From the NCBI RefSeq assembly GCF_036084755.1, contig NZ_CP107968.1, forward strand, positions 4,247,501 to 4,311,500: a DNA stretch of 64,000 bases, written 5' to 3'. Each line of letters begins with the position of its first letter. Position 1 is the stretch's first letter. A model generated the notes under the pieces. It searched no databases, had not been told where the DNA came from, and saw only the letters and a program-made list of their open reading frames with translations. Below, one piece after another: positions 9,021 through 17,138 of this stretch. The position numbers and the translations under genes are program-made. The DNA is from Streptomyces sp. NBC_00370. GTDB lineage: Bacteria; Actinomycetota; Actinomycetes; Streptomycetales; Streptomycetaceae.

Positions 9021-11860
9021 TGACCGGTTACCACTCCTGGCGTGCCGCGATCCGGATCGCCAGGCGCGACGCCTGGCGCTTCAAGGGACGCAGCTTCCTC
9101 GTCCTCGCCATGATCGCGCTGCCCATCCTCGGGGTGAGCGCCGCCGATCTGACGATCCGCAGCGCCGAACTGTCCACCGAGCAGAATCTGCAGCGGGAGA
9201 TAGGCGCGGCCGACGCGCGGTTCACCGATCCCGATCTCGGCGGCACGCCCCTGCTCCAGTCCCCGAACGCCGAGCAGTACAGCCCGGTCGGCGACTTCGA
9301 CGACAAGCCGTACCCCGACGGCCACGGCGACATACGCAAGGCCCTGCCGCCGGGCGCCAAGACCCTGACCGACACCGTCGGTTCGGCGAAGCTGCGCACC
9401 ACCCACGGTCTGCTGTCCACCCAGGTGCGCGAGTTGACCACCACGGACCCGATGACCAAGGGCATCGCCCGGCTCACCAAAGGCCGGTTCCCCCGGAACA
9501 TCAACGAGGTCGCGGCGACCACGCAGTTCCTGAAGAACAGCGGGCTGCACATCGGCTCGAAGGTCACCGCACGCGGGCTCGCCGTCGACTACCGCATCGT
9601 CGGTGCCTACGAACTGCCGAGCGATCTGAAGGCCGAACAGGTCAACGCCCTGCCCGGCGCGCTGCTCGCGCCGCTCGGAAAGGCCATCAAGGCGCAGGGA
9701 CTCGAAGTCGGCTACCAGTCCTCCACACAGCTGGTCAGCGTGCCCGGTGGTTTCACGTGGAACATGGTGCAAAACACCAATAAAAGCGGCATAACGGTGC
9801 TCTCGCGAGCGGTCATGCTGCACCCGCCGGCCGACGCCGATGTCCCCCTGTTCCAGTCGAAGGACTGGAACAACTACCAGGAATCCTCCGCCGCCACGGA
9901 ACAACTCGCCGCTGCCGCGACCGTCGTGGGCCTCGCGATGCTGGAAATCTGCCTGCTGGCAGGACCCGCCTTCGCCGTCGGCGCCCGGCGCTCGCGCCGG
10001 CAGCTCGGCCTCGTCGGCGCCAACGGCGGCGACCGCCGGCACATCCGGGCCATCGTGCTCTCCGGCGGCCTGGTCATCGGCGTGGCCTCGGCCGTCGTCG
10101 GTACGGTGCTGGGTGTCGGCCTGACCCTCGCCCTGCAGCCCGTCCTTGAGAACGTCCTGGGCCAGCGGTTCGGCAGCTTCAACGTCCGGCCGCTGGAACT
10201 GCTCGGCATCGCCCTGCTCGCCGTACTCACCGGTCTGCTGGCGGCGATCGTCCCGGCGGTCACCGCGTCCCGGCAGACCGTCCTGGCGTCCCTCACCGGC
10301 CGCCGCGGCGTCCGCAGGACCAGCAGGGTGCTCCCGACGCTCGGGCTGATCGCGTTCCTGCTGGGCGGGGCGCTCGCCCTGTACGGGTCGACGATGACCA
10401 AGCAGTACGCCGTCGTCGCCGGCGGCAGCGCCATCGCCGAGCTGGGTGTCGTCGCGCTGACCCCGGCTCTGGTGGGGCTGTTCGGCAAGGCGGGCCGCTG
10501 GATGTCGCTCTCCCCGCGGCTCGCGCTGCGCGACGCCGTACGCAACCGTGGCCGTACGGCGCCCGCCGTGGCCGCCGTACTCGCCGCCGTGGCCGGTACG
10601 GTCGCCGTGTCCACGTACGCGGCGAGCAGCGACGCCGAGAACAGGGCGGCGTACGAGCCGTCCCTGCCCAGGGGCGCCATCTCCATGATGATCACCGAGG
10701 ACGCCGGCCGTGACGTGGCGACCGCACGCCAGGCGGTCGCGAAGACGACCCCGGTCGACGTGGAGGCGGACATCGCCCGCATCTCCGTCGGCAAGCCCGG
10801 CTGCTCCCCGTACAGCGACGCCGAAGGCTGCGGGCGCTACGAGGTCGTCGTCCCCCCGGCCAACAACTGCCCGCTCTGGGAGAACGACGCCAACGGCGAG
10901 ACGCCCAAGTTCTCCAAGGCCGAGCGCCGCAAGCTCGCGGACGACCCGCGCTGCGTCCAGTCAACCGTGTACAGCGGCATCGACGGCGGTGTGGCGGTCG
11001 GTGACGCGAAGGTGCTCAGCGTCCTCGGCATCGACGATCCGGCGGCCGTCAAGGCGCTGGACGCGGGCCATGTGGTCTCGTTCAACAAGCTGAACCTCGG
11101 CAAGGACGGCAAGGCGGGCATCCGGCTGATCACCGACCCGACCGCCGCCGACGAGGCCAGTGCCAAGGGCGAGGACCCGCCGGGCACCGTCAAGAAGTTC
11201 ACGACGCACCAGGTTCCCGCCGGCACGAACGCCTACGGCCTGGAGATGCTGATTCCGCCGGCCGCCGCCAAGGCGGCGGGAATCAGCACCGTGCCGCTCG
11301 GTGCCTACTTCTCGACCACCTCGATGCCGAGCAGCGCCCAGCAGCAGAAGCTGGACTCCGAACTCGCCAAGAGCGGCAGCTCCGTCGATCTCCAGGTCGA
11401 GAAGGGCTACGTCAGCAAGAACAGCATCGTGCTGCTGTCGCTGAGCATCTTCGCGGGTCTGGTCACCATCGGCGCCGCCGGCATCGCCACCGGCCTCGCC
11501 CAGGCCGACGCCGAGGCCGATCTGAAGACGCTCGCAGCCGTCGGAGCGCCCTCCCGGGTCCGCAGGACGCTCAGCGGCTTCCAGTGCGGGGTGGTGGCCG
11601 CGATGGGGGTGCTGCTCGGCACGGCGTCCGGGGTGCTGCCTGCGATAGGGCTGCGGCTGACCGAGAAACGGTCCGCGCTGGCCAACTACCAGGAGTCCAT
11701 CGACGCGGGGTCGGGCAGGATGCCCGTGCCGCACATCCCGATCGTCATCCCCTGGGAGACGCTGGGGCTGCTCCTGATCGCCGTCCCGCTGGGCGCCGCG
11801 GTACTGGCGGCGCTGGTGACCCGCTCGCGCGGGGCGCTGTCCCGCAGGGCCGCGACGTAA
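9020..11860 (+). CDS. ABC transporter permease, duplicated FtsX/MacB domains
   Basis: A 946-aa membrane protein. An N-terminal transmembrane helix (RSFLVLAMIALPILGVSA) is followed by a large extracytoplasmic domain. A three-helix FtsX-like bundle lies around residues 300-420, with ALQPVLENVLG and LLAAIVPAVTASRQTVLASL ending the first FtsX unit. A fourth helix pair, a second large extracytoplasmic domain (about 540-790) and a second FtsX bundle (SIVLLSLSIFAGLVTIGAAG to VPLGAAVLAALVTRSRG) follow. This ten-helix duplicated layout is typical of actinobacterial efflux permeases working with one MacB-like ATPase. ATG 9020 overlaps the ATPase stop by one base; GTG 9017 is an alternative. A degenerate parS-like sequence lies inside at 9750-9763. 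Confidence 0.88.
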   Translation: MTGYHSWRAAIRIARRDAWRFKGRSFLVLAMIALPILGVSAADLTIRSAELSTEQNLQREIGAADARFTDPDLGGTPLLQSPNAEQYSPVGDFDDKPYPDGHGDIRKALPPGAKTLTDTVGSAKLRTTHGLLSTQVRELTTTDPMTKGIARLTKGRFPRNINEVAATTQFLKNSGLHIGSKVTARGLAVDYRIVGAYELPSDLKAEQVNALPGALLAPLGKAIKAQGLEVGYQSSTQLVSVPGGFTWNMVQNTNKSGITVLSRAVMLHPPADADVPLFQSKDWNNYQESSAATEQLAAAATVVGLAMLEICLLAGPAFAVGARRSRRQLGLVGANGGDRRHIRAIVLSGGLVIGVASAVVGTVLGVGLTLALQPVLENVLGQRFGSFNVRPLELLGIALLAVLTGLLAAIVPAVTASRQTVLASLTGRRGVRRTSRVLPTLGLIAFLLGGALALYGSTMTKQYAVVAGGSAIAELGVVALTPALVGLFGKAGRWMSLSPRLALRDAVRNRGRTAPAVAAVLAAVAGTVAVSTYAASSDAENRAAYEPSLPRGAISMMITEDAGRDVATARQAVAKTTPVDVEADIARISVGKPGCSPYSDAEGCGRYEVVVPPANNCPLWENDANGETPKFSKAERRKLADDPRCVQSTVYSGIDGGVAVGDAKVLSVLGIDDPAAVKALDAGHVVSFNKLNLGKDGKAGIRLITDPTAADEASAKGEDPPGTVKKFTTHQVPAGTNAYGLEMLIPPAAAKAAGISTVPLGAYFSTTSMPSSAQQQKLDSELAKSGSSVDLQVEKGYVSKNSIVLLSLSIFAGLVTIGAAGIATGLAQADAEADLKTLAAVGAPSRVRRTLSGFQCGVVAAMGVLLGTASGVLPAIGLRLTEKRSALANYQESIDAGSGRMPVPHIPIVIPWETLGLLLIAVPLGAAVLAALVTRSRGALSRRAAT
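9750..9763. other. Degenerate parS-like site inside permease gene
   Basis: GTTTCACGTGGAAC differs from the Streptomyces parS consensus GTTTCACGTGAAAC at one position. It is inside the permease reading frame (encoding GFTWN), so the match could be fortuitous. ParB binding would need testing. Confidence 0.4.
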
Positions 11861-11876
11861 CGGAGGCGGACACGCG

Positions 11877-11912
11877 GACGGCCCGGCACACCGCGAGGTG
11901 CGCCGGGCCGTC
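11877..11912. terminator. Hairpin terminator between convergent genes
   Basis: GACGGCCCGGC (11877-11887) pairs perfectly with GCCGGGCCGTC (11902-11912) across a 14-base loop that can pair further (GCAC/GTGC). It lies between the ends of the permease (+) and bpa (-). Confidence 0.75.
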
Positions 11913-11948
11913 GTCGTACGAGTCCGCTCGTGTACGGATACCGCTCGC

Positions 11949-12494
11949 TTACAGGTACGGGCCCGAGCGGAGCGCGCCGTGGCCGCTCTGGTCTTCGTCG
12001 TCCTCGGGGATCGAGCCCGGCGGCAGTGCCCGCCGCATCTGCTCCAGCTGCGCCCTGGCCGCCATCTGCTGGGCGAACAGCGCCGTCTGGATGCCGTGGA
12101 AGAGCCCTTCGAGCCAGCCCACGAGCTGAGCCTGTGCGATACGCAGCTCGGCCTCCGAGGGAATGGCCTCGTCGGTGAAGGGGAGCGACAACCGCTCCAG
12201 TTCCTCGACGAGTTCGGGGGCGAGCCCGTCCTCCAGCTCCTTCACCGAACCGGCGTGGATCTCCTTCAGCCGGACCCGGCTCGCCTCGTCCAGAGGGGCC
12301 GCCCGTACCTCCTCCAGCAGCTGTTTGATCATGCTGCCGATCCGCATGACCTTCGCCGGCTGCTCGACCATTTCCGTCACCGGGATCTCGCGCGGCTCGC
12401 TGTCGGCGTCGCCGCCGCCGAGCGCCATCCCGTCCTGTCCCACCACGAGCACGTGGGGGCTCTCCTGCGAACGTTCGTTCCTCGGCTTATCCAT
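11949..12494 (-). CDS. bpa: Bacterial proteasome activator Bpa
   Basis: A 181-aa protein of the bacterial proteasome activator family (DUF2587). It has a mostly helical core with acidic and Leu-rich segments (EMVEQPAKVMRIGSMIKQLL, VKELEDGLAPELVEELERL, AQAQLVGWLEGLFHGIQTAL). In mycobacteria, Bpa forms ATP-independent rings that dock on the 20S proteasome through a C-terminal GQYL motif and open its gate. Here the C-terminus reads SGPYL, keeping the terminal Tyr-Leu but with Pro for Gln. The ATG at 12494 lies just after the terminator that ends the upstream oxidoreductase gene. The ribosome binding site is weak (GGGC). Confidence 0.88.
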   Translation of the reverse strand: MDKPRNERSQESPHVLVVGQDGMALGGGDADSEPREIPVTEMVEQPAKVMRIGSMIKQLLEEVRAAPLDEASRVRLKEIHAGSVKELEDGLAPELVEELERLSLPFTDEAIPSEAELRIAQAQLVGWLEGLFHGIQTALFAQQMAARAQLEQMRRALPPGSIPEDDEDQSGHGALRSGPYL

Positions 12495-12526
12495 GTGCCC
12501 ATTGTCTCGCACCTGCCGGACCCGGC

Positions 12527-12560
12527 GTGGTGTGCCCCCTCGCCGAAGGGGGCACACCAC
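12527..12560. terminator. Strong 14-bp hairpin terminator
   Basis: GTGGTGTGCCCCCT (12527-12540), a 6-base loop CGCCGA, then AGGGGGCACACCAC (12547-12560) form a perfect hairpin. It separates the quinone oxidoreductase (ends 12584) from bpa (starts 12494), both on the minus strand, so these are separate transcription units. Confidence 0.8.
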
Positions 12561-12583
12561 GTATTCGTCGCCGGATCCGGGCG

Positions 12584-13564
12584 TCAGCCCGCCACCAGCA
12601 GGATCTTGCCGATGTGCGAACCGGCCTCCAGGGCGCGATGGGCGCCCGCCGCGTCGGCCATGGGCAGCTTCTGGTCGATGATCGGCCGGACCTGCCCGTC
12701 GGCGATCAGCGGCCACACATGCTCCTGCACAGCGGCGATGATCGCCGCCTTCTCGCTCTCCGGGCGGGCGCGCAGCGAGGTCGCCGTGATGGCGGCCCGC
12801 TTGCCGAGGAGTGTGCCGAGGTTCAGCTCGGCCTTCATACCGCCCTGCATCCCGATCACGGCGAGCCGGCCGTTCACGGCCAGGGCCCGCACGTTCCGCT
12901 CCAGATACTTCGCGCCGACGATGTCGAGGATGACATCGGCGCCCGCGCCGTCCGTGGCCTTGCGGATCTCCTCGACGAAGTCCTGTTCGCGGTAGTCGAT
13001 CAGGATGTCGGCGCCGAGTTCGGCGCAGCGCGCCAGCTTCTCAGGGCCGCCCGCGGTGACCGCGACCCGCGCGCCGACCGCCTTGGCCAGCTGGATCGCC
13101 ATCGTGCCGATGCCGCTCGCGCCGCCGTGCACCAGCAGCGTCTCGCCGGGCCGCAGGTGGGAAATCATGAACACGTTCGACCACACGGTCGCGGCGACCT
13201 CGGGCAGCCCCGCCGCCGATGTCAGATCGAGTCCTGCGGGCACCGGCAGCAGCTGCCCCACCGGTACGGCGACCTTCTCGGCGTAACCGCCGCCGGCCAG
13301 CAGCGCGCACACCTCGTCCCCGACGGCCCAGCCGGCCACCCCCGGCCCGAGCGCGACGACCCGGCCCGCGCATTCGAGCCCCGGGTAGGGGGAGGCACCG
13401 GGCGGCGGCTCGTAGTGGCCCTGCCGCTGGAGCAGATCCGCCCGGTTGACGGCCGAGGCCGCCACCTCGACGAGTACCTCCCCCGGACCTGCCTCGGCAT
13501 CCGGCACGGTGGACCACACCAGTACGTCGGGCCCACCCGGTTCGGTGATCGTGATTGCCTTCAT
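12584..13564 (-). CDS. NAD(P)H-quinone oxidoreductase, zeta-crystallin type
   Basis: A 326-aa zinc-independent medium-chain dehydrogenase/reductase. The N-terminal GroES-like domain starts MKAITITEPGGPDVLVW and includes AVNRADLLQRQGHY and YPGLECAGRVVALG. The Rossmann domain has VHGGASGIGTMAIQLAKAVGA (glycine motif near residue 147), and the C-terminus reads HIGKILLVAG. The family reduces quinones or alpha,beta-unsaturated carbonyls with NADPH; it lacks the structural zinc cysteines of alcohol dehydrogenases. ATG 13564 was chosen over an upstream in-frame start at 13615 because it matches the family N-terminus. The gene is divergent from the PRPP-synthase gene and ends in its own terminator at 12527-12560. 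Confidence 0.9.
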   Translation of the reverse strand: MKAITITEPGGPDVLVWSTVPDAEAGPGEVLVEVAASAVNRADLLQRQGHYEPPPGASPYPGLECAGRVVALGPGVAGWAVGDEVCALLAGGGYAEKVAVPVGQLLPVPAGLDLTSAAGLPEVAATVWSNVFMISHLRPGETLLVHGGASGIGTMAIQLAKAVGARVAVTAGGPEKLARCAELGADILIDYREQDFVEEIRKATDGAGADVILDIVGAKYLERNVRALAVNGRLAVIGMQGGMKAELNLGTLLGKRAAITATSLRARPESEKAAIIAAVQEHVWPLIADGQVRPIIDQKLPMADAAGAHRALEAGSHIGKILLVAG

Positions 13565-13694
13565 ACGCCCGAACGTACCCCGGCCGGTACCGCGCTCACC
13601 CGTTCCCGCCCGCACGAGGACCTCGCCGCAGCGGGCCCGTGGCCGGGCTACTAGTGTGAGATACGCCCTGATCGGCCAGCCGAGGAGCGGATTC

Positions 13695-14639
13695 GTGCGA
13701 GATATCGCTGTATTCAGCGGTAGTGCTCACCCTGCGTTGGCGGCGGAGGTGTGTGCGCATCTGGGGGTTCCGCTCAGTCCCACGCGGGTCAGCCGCTTCG
13801 CCAACGACTGTCTTGAGGTCCAGCTCCAGGCCAACTGCCGGGAGCGGGACGTCTTCATCATCCAGCCGCTGGTCACGCCGGTGCAGGAGAACCTTGTCGA
13901 GCTGCTGCTGATGTGCGACGCGGCGCGCGGCGCCTCGGCCGGCCGGATCACCGTCGTGATGCCGCACTACGCGTACGCCCGCTCGGACAAGAAGGACGCG
14001 CCGCGTATCTCCATCGGCGGCCGGCTGGTGGCCGATCTGCTGGTGACCTCGGGCGCCAGCAGGGTGCTGGCGATGACGCTGCACTCGCCGCAGGTGCACG
14101 GCTTCTTCTCGGTGCCCGTCGACCATCTGCACGCACTGCGTGAGCTGGCCGACCACTTCCACGGCTACGACCTGTCGCGGACCACGGTCGTCTCGCCCGA
14201 CCTGGGCAACGCCAAGGAGGCGGCCACGTTCGCGCGCATGCTGGGGGCGCAGGTCGCGGCCGGCGCCAAACAGCGGTTCGCCGACGACCGGGTCTCCATC
14301 AGCACCGTGATCGGTGACATCACCGACCGGGACGTGATCGTCCTGGACGACGAGATCGCCAAGGGCAGTACCGTCCTGGAACTCCTCGACCGGCTGCGCG
14401 AGCGGGGCCCGCGCTCCATCCGGGTGGCCTGTACGCACGGGCTGTTCGCCGCGGGCGCGCTGAAGCGGCTGTCCGAGCAGCCGGACGTGCTGGAGATCGT
14501 CTGCACCAACACCGTGCCGATACCGATCGAGGAGCACACGGAGAAGCTGCGGGTCCTGTCGATCGCCCCGGCGCTGGCCGAGGCGGTACGGCGGATCCAC
14601 AACGGCGAGTCGGTCAGCGCGCTGTTCGACGCCTCCTGA
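13695..14639 (+). CDS. Ribose-phosphate pyrophosphokinase (PRPP synthetase) family protein
   Basis: A 314-aa protein of the usual PRPP-synthetase length. It has RDIAVFSGSAHPALAAEV at the start (family: strand plus ATP-side loop), the ribose-5-phosphate region VVMPHYAYARSDKKDAPRIS, the metal/ATP histidine region LHSPQVHGFFSVPVDHL, SPDLGNAKEAATFA, and the PRPP-binding loop VIVLDDEIAKGSTVLEL. In canonical Prs the last motif is DDMIDTGGT; here DDEIAKGST replaces it, so activity or specificity may differ. GTG 13695 has GAGGAG 7-12 bases upstream; longer in-frame starts are unsupported. Role: ATP + ribose 5-phosphate to PRPP for nucleotide, His and Trp synthesis. Whether it is the main Prs of the cell is uncertain, since Streptomyces carry several. 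Confidence 0.82.
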   Translation: MRDIAVFSGSAHPALAAEVCAHLGVPLSPTRVSRFANDCLEVQLQANCRERDVFIIQPLVTPVQENLVELLLMCDAARGASAGRITVVMPHYAYARSDKKDAPRISIGGRLVADLLVTSGASRVLAMTLHSPQVHGFFSVPVDHLHALRELADHFHGYDLSRTTVVSPDLGNAKEAATFARMLGAQVAAGAKQRFADDRVSISTVIGDITDRDVIVLDDEIAKGSTVLELLDRLRERGPRSIRVACTHGLFAAGALKRLSEQPDVLEIVCTNTVPIPIEEHTEKLRVLSIAPALAEAVRRIHNGESVSALFDAS

Positions 14640-14641
14640 CC

Positions 14642-14663
14642 GGCGGCGGCCCCTGCCGCCGCC
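14642..14663. terminator. Hairpin terminator between convergent genes
   Basis: GGCGGCGGC (14642-14650), loop CCCT, and GCCGCCGCC (14655-14663) form a 9-bp perfect stem 2 bases after the PRPP-synthase stop codon and before the end of the convergent K+ channel gene. Confidence 0.7.
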
Positions 14664-14673
14664 TCGGGCCGGC

Positions 14674-15762
14674 TCAGCTCGTCGCGTCGGGCGTCACCGG
14701 GTTCTCCGCCCGCACGATGGTGATCAGCCGGTCGGTCAGCTGGAGCGGGCTCGCCTGCGGGTCGTCGTAGCCCATCAGCCGGTGGCCGCGCAGCACGCTC
14801 ACCACCAGATCGTCCGTCTCCCGTACCCCCAGGCCGACTTCGGCCTTTATCACCGGGCGCTCCACGAGGTCGAGGCCGCTGCCCTGCTGGATCAGGTCCT
14901 CCATCACCGAGCCCGCCGTGGGGCTGAGGACGGACATGCCGAGCAGCCGTCCTGCCGCGCTGGCACTGGTGATCACGGCATCGGCGCCCGACTGGCGCAG
15001 CAGCGGCGCGTTCTCCTCCTCGCGCACCGCGGCGACGATCTTGGCGGGGCGGTTGAGCTGGCGCGCGGTCAGCGTGACCAGGACGGCCGTGTCGTCGCGC
15101 TGGGTCGCGATGACGATCTGCCGGGCCCGCTGCACCTCGGCCCGCAGCAGTACCTCGCTGCGGGTCGCGTCACCGACGACTCCGACGAATCCTTCGGCGT
15201 TGGCCGCCTCGATCACCTTGACCGAGGGGTCGACGACCACGATCTGGTCCTTCTTGAGGCCCGTGGCACACAGGGTCTGCATCGCCGACCGGCCCTTCGT
15301 ACCGAAGCCGACGATGACGGTGTGATCACGCAAGTTGGACCTCCAGCGGTTCAGCCGCCATTCCTCCCGGGTGCGCTCCGTGAGGACCTCAAGGGTCGTA
15401 CCGACCAGGATGATGAGAAAGAGCACCCGCAGCGGGGTCACCAGCAGCACATTGACCAGCCGCGCCGAGTCGCTGTACGGGACGATGTCGCCGTAGCCCG
15501 TGGTGGAGAGCGTGACGGTCGCGTAGTAGACGGCGTCGAGGAAGTCGACGTTGTTGTCGGAGTTGTCGTGGTAGCCGCTGTTGTCGATCCAGACGATGAA
15601 GACCGTCACGAACAGGACCGCCAGTGCCATCACCAGCCGTCGGGTGACCTGGACCAGCGGCCTGTTGATCTGGCGGCGGGGCAGTTCGACCCGGGCGGTG
15701 ACCAGATGCTCGTCCGCGTTCCGCGCCATCGCGTCATGGCCGGGAAGTTTCACGTGAAACAC
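14674..15762 (-). CDS. Potassium channel with cytoplasmic RCK/TrkA-N and TrkA-C domains
   Basis: A 362-aa two-helix K+ channel. The first membrane helix is MALAVLFVTVFIVWID (about 45-60). The pore carries the selectivity filter TTGYGD at residues 87-92 (STTGYGDIVPYSD), and a second helix VLFLIILVGTTLEVL follows. The RCK (TrkA-N) domain begins HTVIVGFGTKGRSAMQTL (NAD-binding glycine motif) and continues to about 250, with a TrkA-C part to the end. It likely passes K+ under control of a nucleotide or redox ligand. The start is probably GTG 15762, giving FHVKLPGHDAMARN; ATG 15729 is an alternative. With GTG 15762, the first codons lie on the parS site and overlap the 3' end of the moeA-like gene by 13 bases. 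Confidence 0.88.
   Translation of the reverse strand: MFHVKLPGHDAMARNADEHLVTARVELPRRQINRPLVQVTRRLVMALAVLFVTVFIVWIDNSGYHDNSDNNVDFLDAVYYATVTLSTTGYGDIVPYSDSARLVNVLLVTPLRVLFLIILVGTTLEVLTERTREEWRLNRWRSNLRDHTVIVGFGTKGRSAMQTLCATGLKKDQIVVVDPSVKVIEAANAEGFVGVVGDATRSEVLLRAEVQRARQIVIATQRDDTAVLVTLTARQLNRPAKIVAAVREEENAPLLRQSGADAVITSASAAGRLLGMSVLSPTAGSVMEDLIQQGSGLDLVERPVIKAEVGLGVRETDDLVVSVLRGHRLMGYDDPQASPLQLTDRLITIVRAENPVTPDATS
15747..15760. other. parS centromere-like site (perfect ParB-binding palindrome)
   Basis: GTTTCACGTGAAAC is identical to the 14-base consensus parS described for Streptomyces, which is bound by ParB to organise the origin region before sporulation septation. It is embedded where the 5' end of the K+ channel gene overlaps the 3' end of the moeA-like gene; the moeA stop codon TGA is part of the site. 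Confidence 0.9.
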
Positions 15763-17138
15763 CCGCCCTCGACTGCGGCCGTCCAGGGCAAATCAAGAAC
15801 CTCCAGCTCGGCGCCCGGCAGCGCGCCGCCCGGCGGAACAACGGCGAGACCGTCCGCGGCGGCGATACCGCGCAGCATCGCCGGACCGCTGAAGTGCAGG
15901 GGTACGAGCCGCTCGGCCCGGTGGACGAAGGGTACAAGGCGCGTGTCGGACGGATGCCCCGGGATCTCGTCCCGAACCGGCACCCGGTACGGCTGCGGTG
16001 TCCGCCGTCCCGCCAGGGCGCGCAGCAGCGGCTCGGCGAGGGTGAGCAGCCCGGAGACGGCGGCGAGCGGATTGCCCGGCAGTCCCACCAGATGGCGTCC
16101 GGGGGCCAGTCCGGCGAGCAGCATGGGGTGGCCGGGCCGGACCGTGACGCCGTCCACCAGCAGTTCGGCGCCCGCCTTGTGGAGCACGGGATGCACATGG
16201 TCGACGGGCCCTGACGCCGTACCGCCGGTGGTGATGACGAGATCGGCGGTGGAGCGCGTGACCGCGCGGTACAGGGCGCCCGCGTCGTCGGCGATCCGGC
16301 GGGTGGCGACGATCTCGGCGCCGAGGGTCCGCAGCCAGGGGCCGATCATCGGGCCGAGGGCGTCGCGGATGAGTCCGTCGTGCGGGCGGCCTTCGATGAG
16401 CAGTTCGTCGCCGAGGACCAGCACCTCGACGCGGGGCCGGGGGACGGTCAGCAGTTCGTCGTAGCCCGCCGCCGCGGCGAGACCCAGGACCGCCGGGGTC
16501 ACCGGCGTTCCCGCGGGCAGCAGTTGGTCGCCGGAGCGGCACTCCTGGCCGCGCGGCCGGATGTCCTGACCCTGCACCACATCGCCTTGGGCGTGGAGAT
16601 GGCCGTTGGCGTCCGTGCGGGCATGTTCGCTGCGGATGACGGCGGTCGCCTCGGGCGGGACCCGGGCGCCGGTGGCGATCCGTACCGCCAGGCCGTCGGG
16701 AAGCGGCTCGCACGCGCCGCGCCCGGCGAGGATGCCGTCGCGCCCGGTACGGCCCTCACGGCTGTCGTTGTCGCCGCCGAGGGGGCCGATCACCGACCAG
16801 GGGCCGGGACCCGAGACCGCCCAGCCGTCCATGGCGGAGGTGTCGAAGGACGGCAGGTCGGTGAGCGCGGCCAACGGCTCGGCAAGCACCTCCCCGATGG
16901 CCCGGTCGAGCGGCACCCGGCGGGCCCGCGCGTCCGGCGCGGCGCCCTGCCGGCCGGAGCGCTGCGCGACGGCGCGGGCCGCCGCCCAGGGGAGGGCGAT
17001 ACGCCGCTCCGGGTCGGAGCCGCTTCCGTCCCGTGATCGCCCTTCCGGTGGTCGCCTGCCGACCAGGGCCAGCGCCTCCTCGACCCCGTCCGTCTCGGGC
17101 CTGGCCGCGGCCCCCGTCCCGCGGTCCGGAGCGGTCAT
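15750..17138 (-). CDS. MoeA-like molybdopterin molybdotransferase
   Basis: A 462-aa MoeA-family protein. It has an N-terminal region with PSFDTSAMDGWAV (near 97-109, the family hallmark), a beta-barrel segment (IRPRGQECRSGDQLLPAG), and the MoaB/MogA-like domain with VLVLGDELL, LVITTGGTASGPVDHVHPVL and VGLPGNPLAAVSGLL. MoeA inserts molybdate into adenylated molybdopterin. Here the usual G-D-E-L region and the T-G-G-T/S-G motif are recognisable, but an 80-residue N-terminal extension is low in similarity. The start overlaps the mobA-like gene by 4 bases (ATGA), so the two are one operon for molybdenum cofactor assembly, followed by the K+ channel gene. The stop codon lies within parS. Confidence 0.87.
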   Translation of the reverse strand: MTAPDRGTGAAARPETDGVEEALALVGRRPPEGRSRDGSGSDPERRIALPWAAARAVAQRSGRQGAAPDARARRVPLDRAIGEVLAEPLAALTDLPSFDTSAMDGWAVSGPGPWSVIGPLGGDNDSREGRTGRDGILAGRGACEPLPDGLAVRIATGARVPPEATAVIRSEHARTDANGHLHAQGDVVQGQDIRPRGQECRSGDQLLPAGTPVTPAVLGLAAAAGYDELLTVPRPRVEVLVLGDELLIEGRPHDGLIRDALGPMIGPWLRTLGAEIVATRRIADDAGALYRAVTRSTADLVITTGGTASGPVDHVHPVLHKAGAELLVDGVTVRPGHPMLLAGLAPGRHLVGLPGNPLAAVSGLLTLAEPLLRALAGRRTPQPYRVPVRDEIPGHPSDTRLVPFVHRAERLVPLHFSGPAMLRGIAAADGLAVVPPGGALPGAELEVLDLPWTAAVEGGCFT

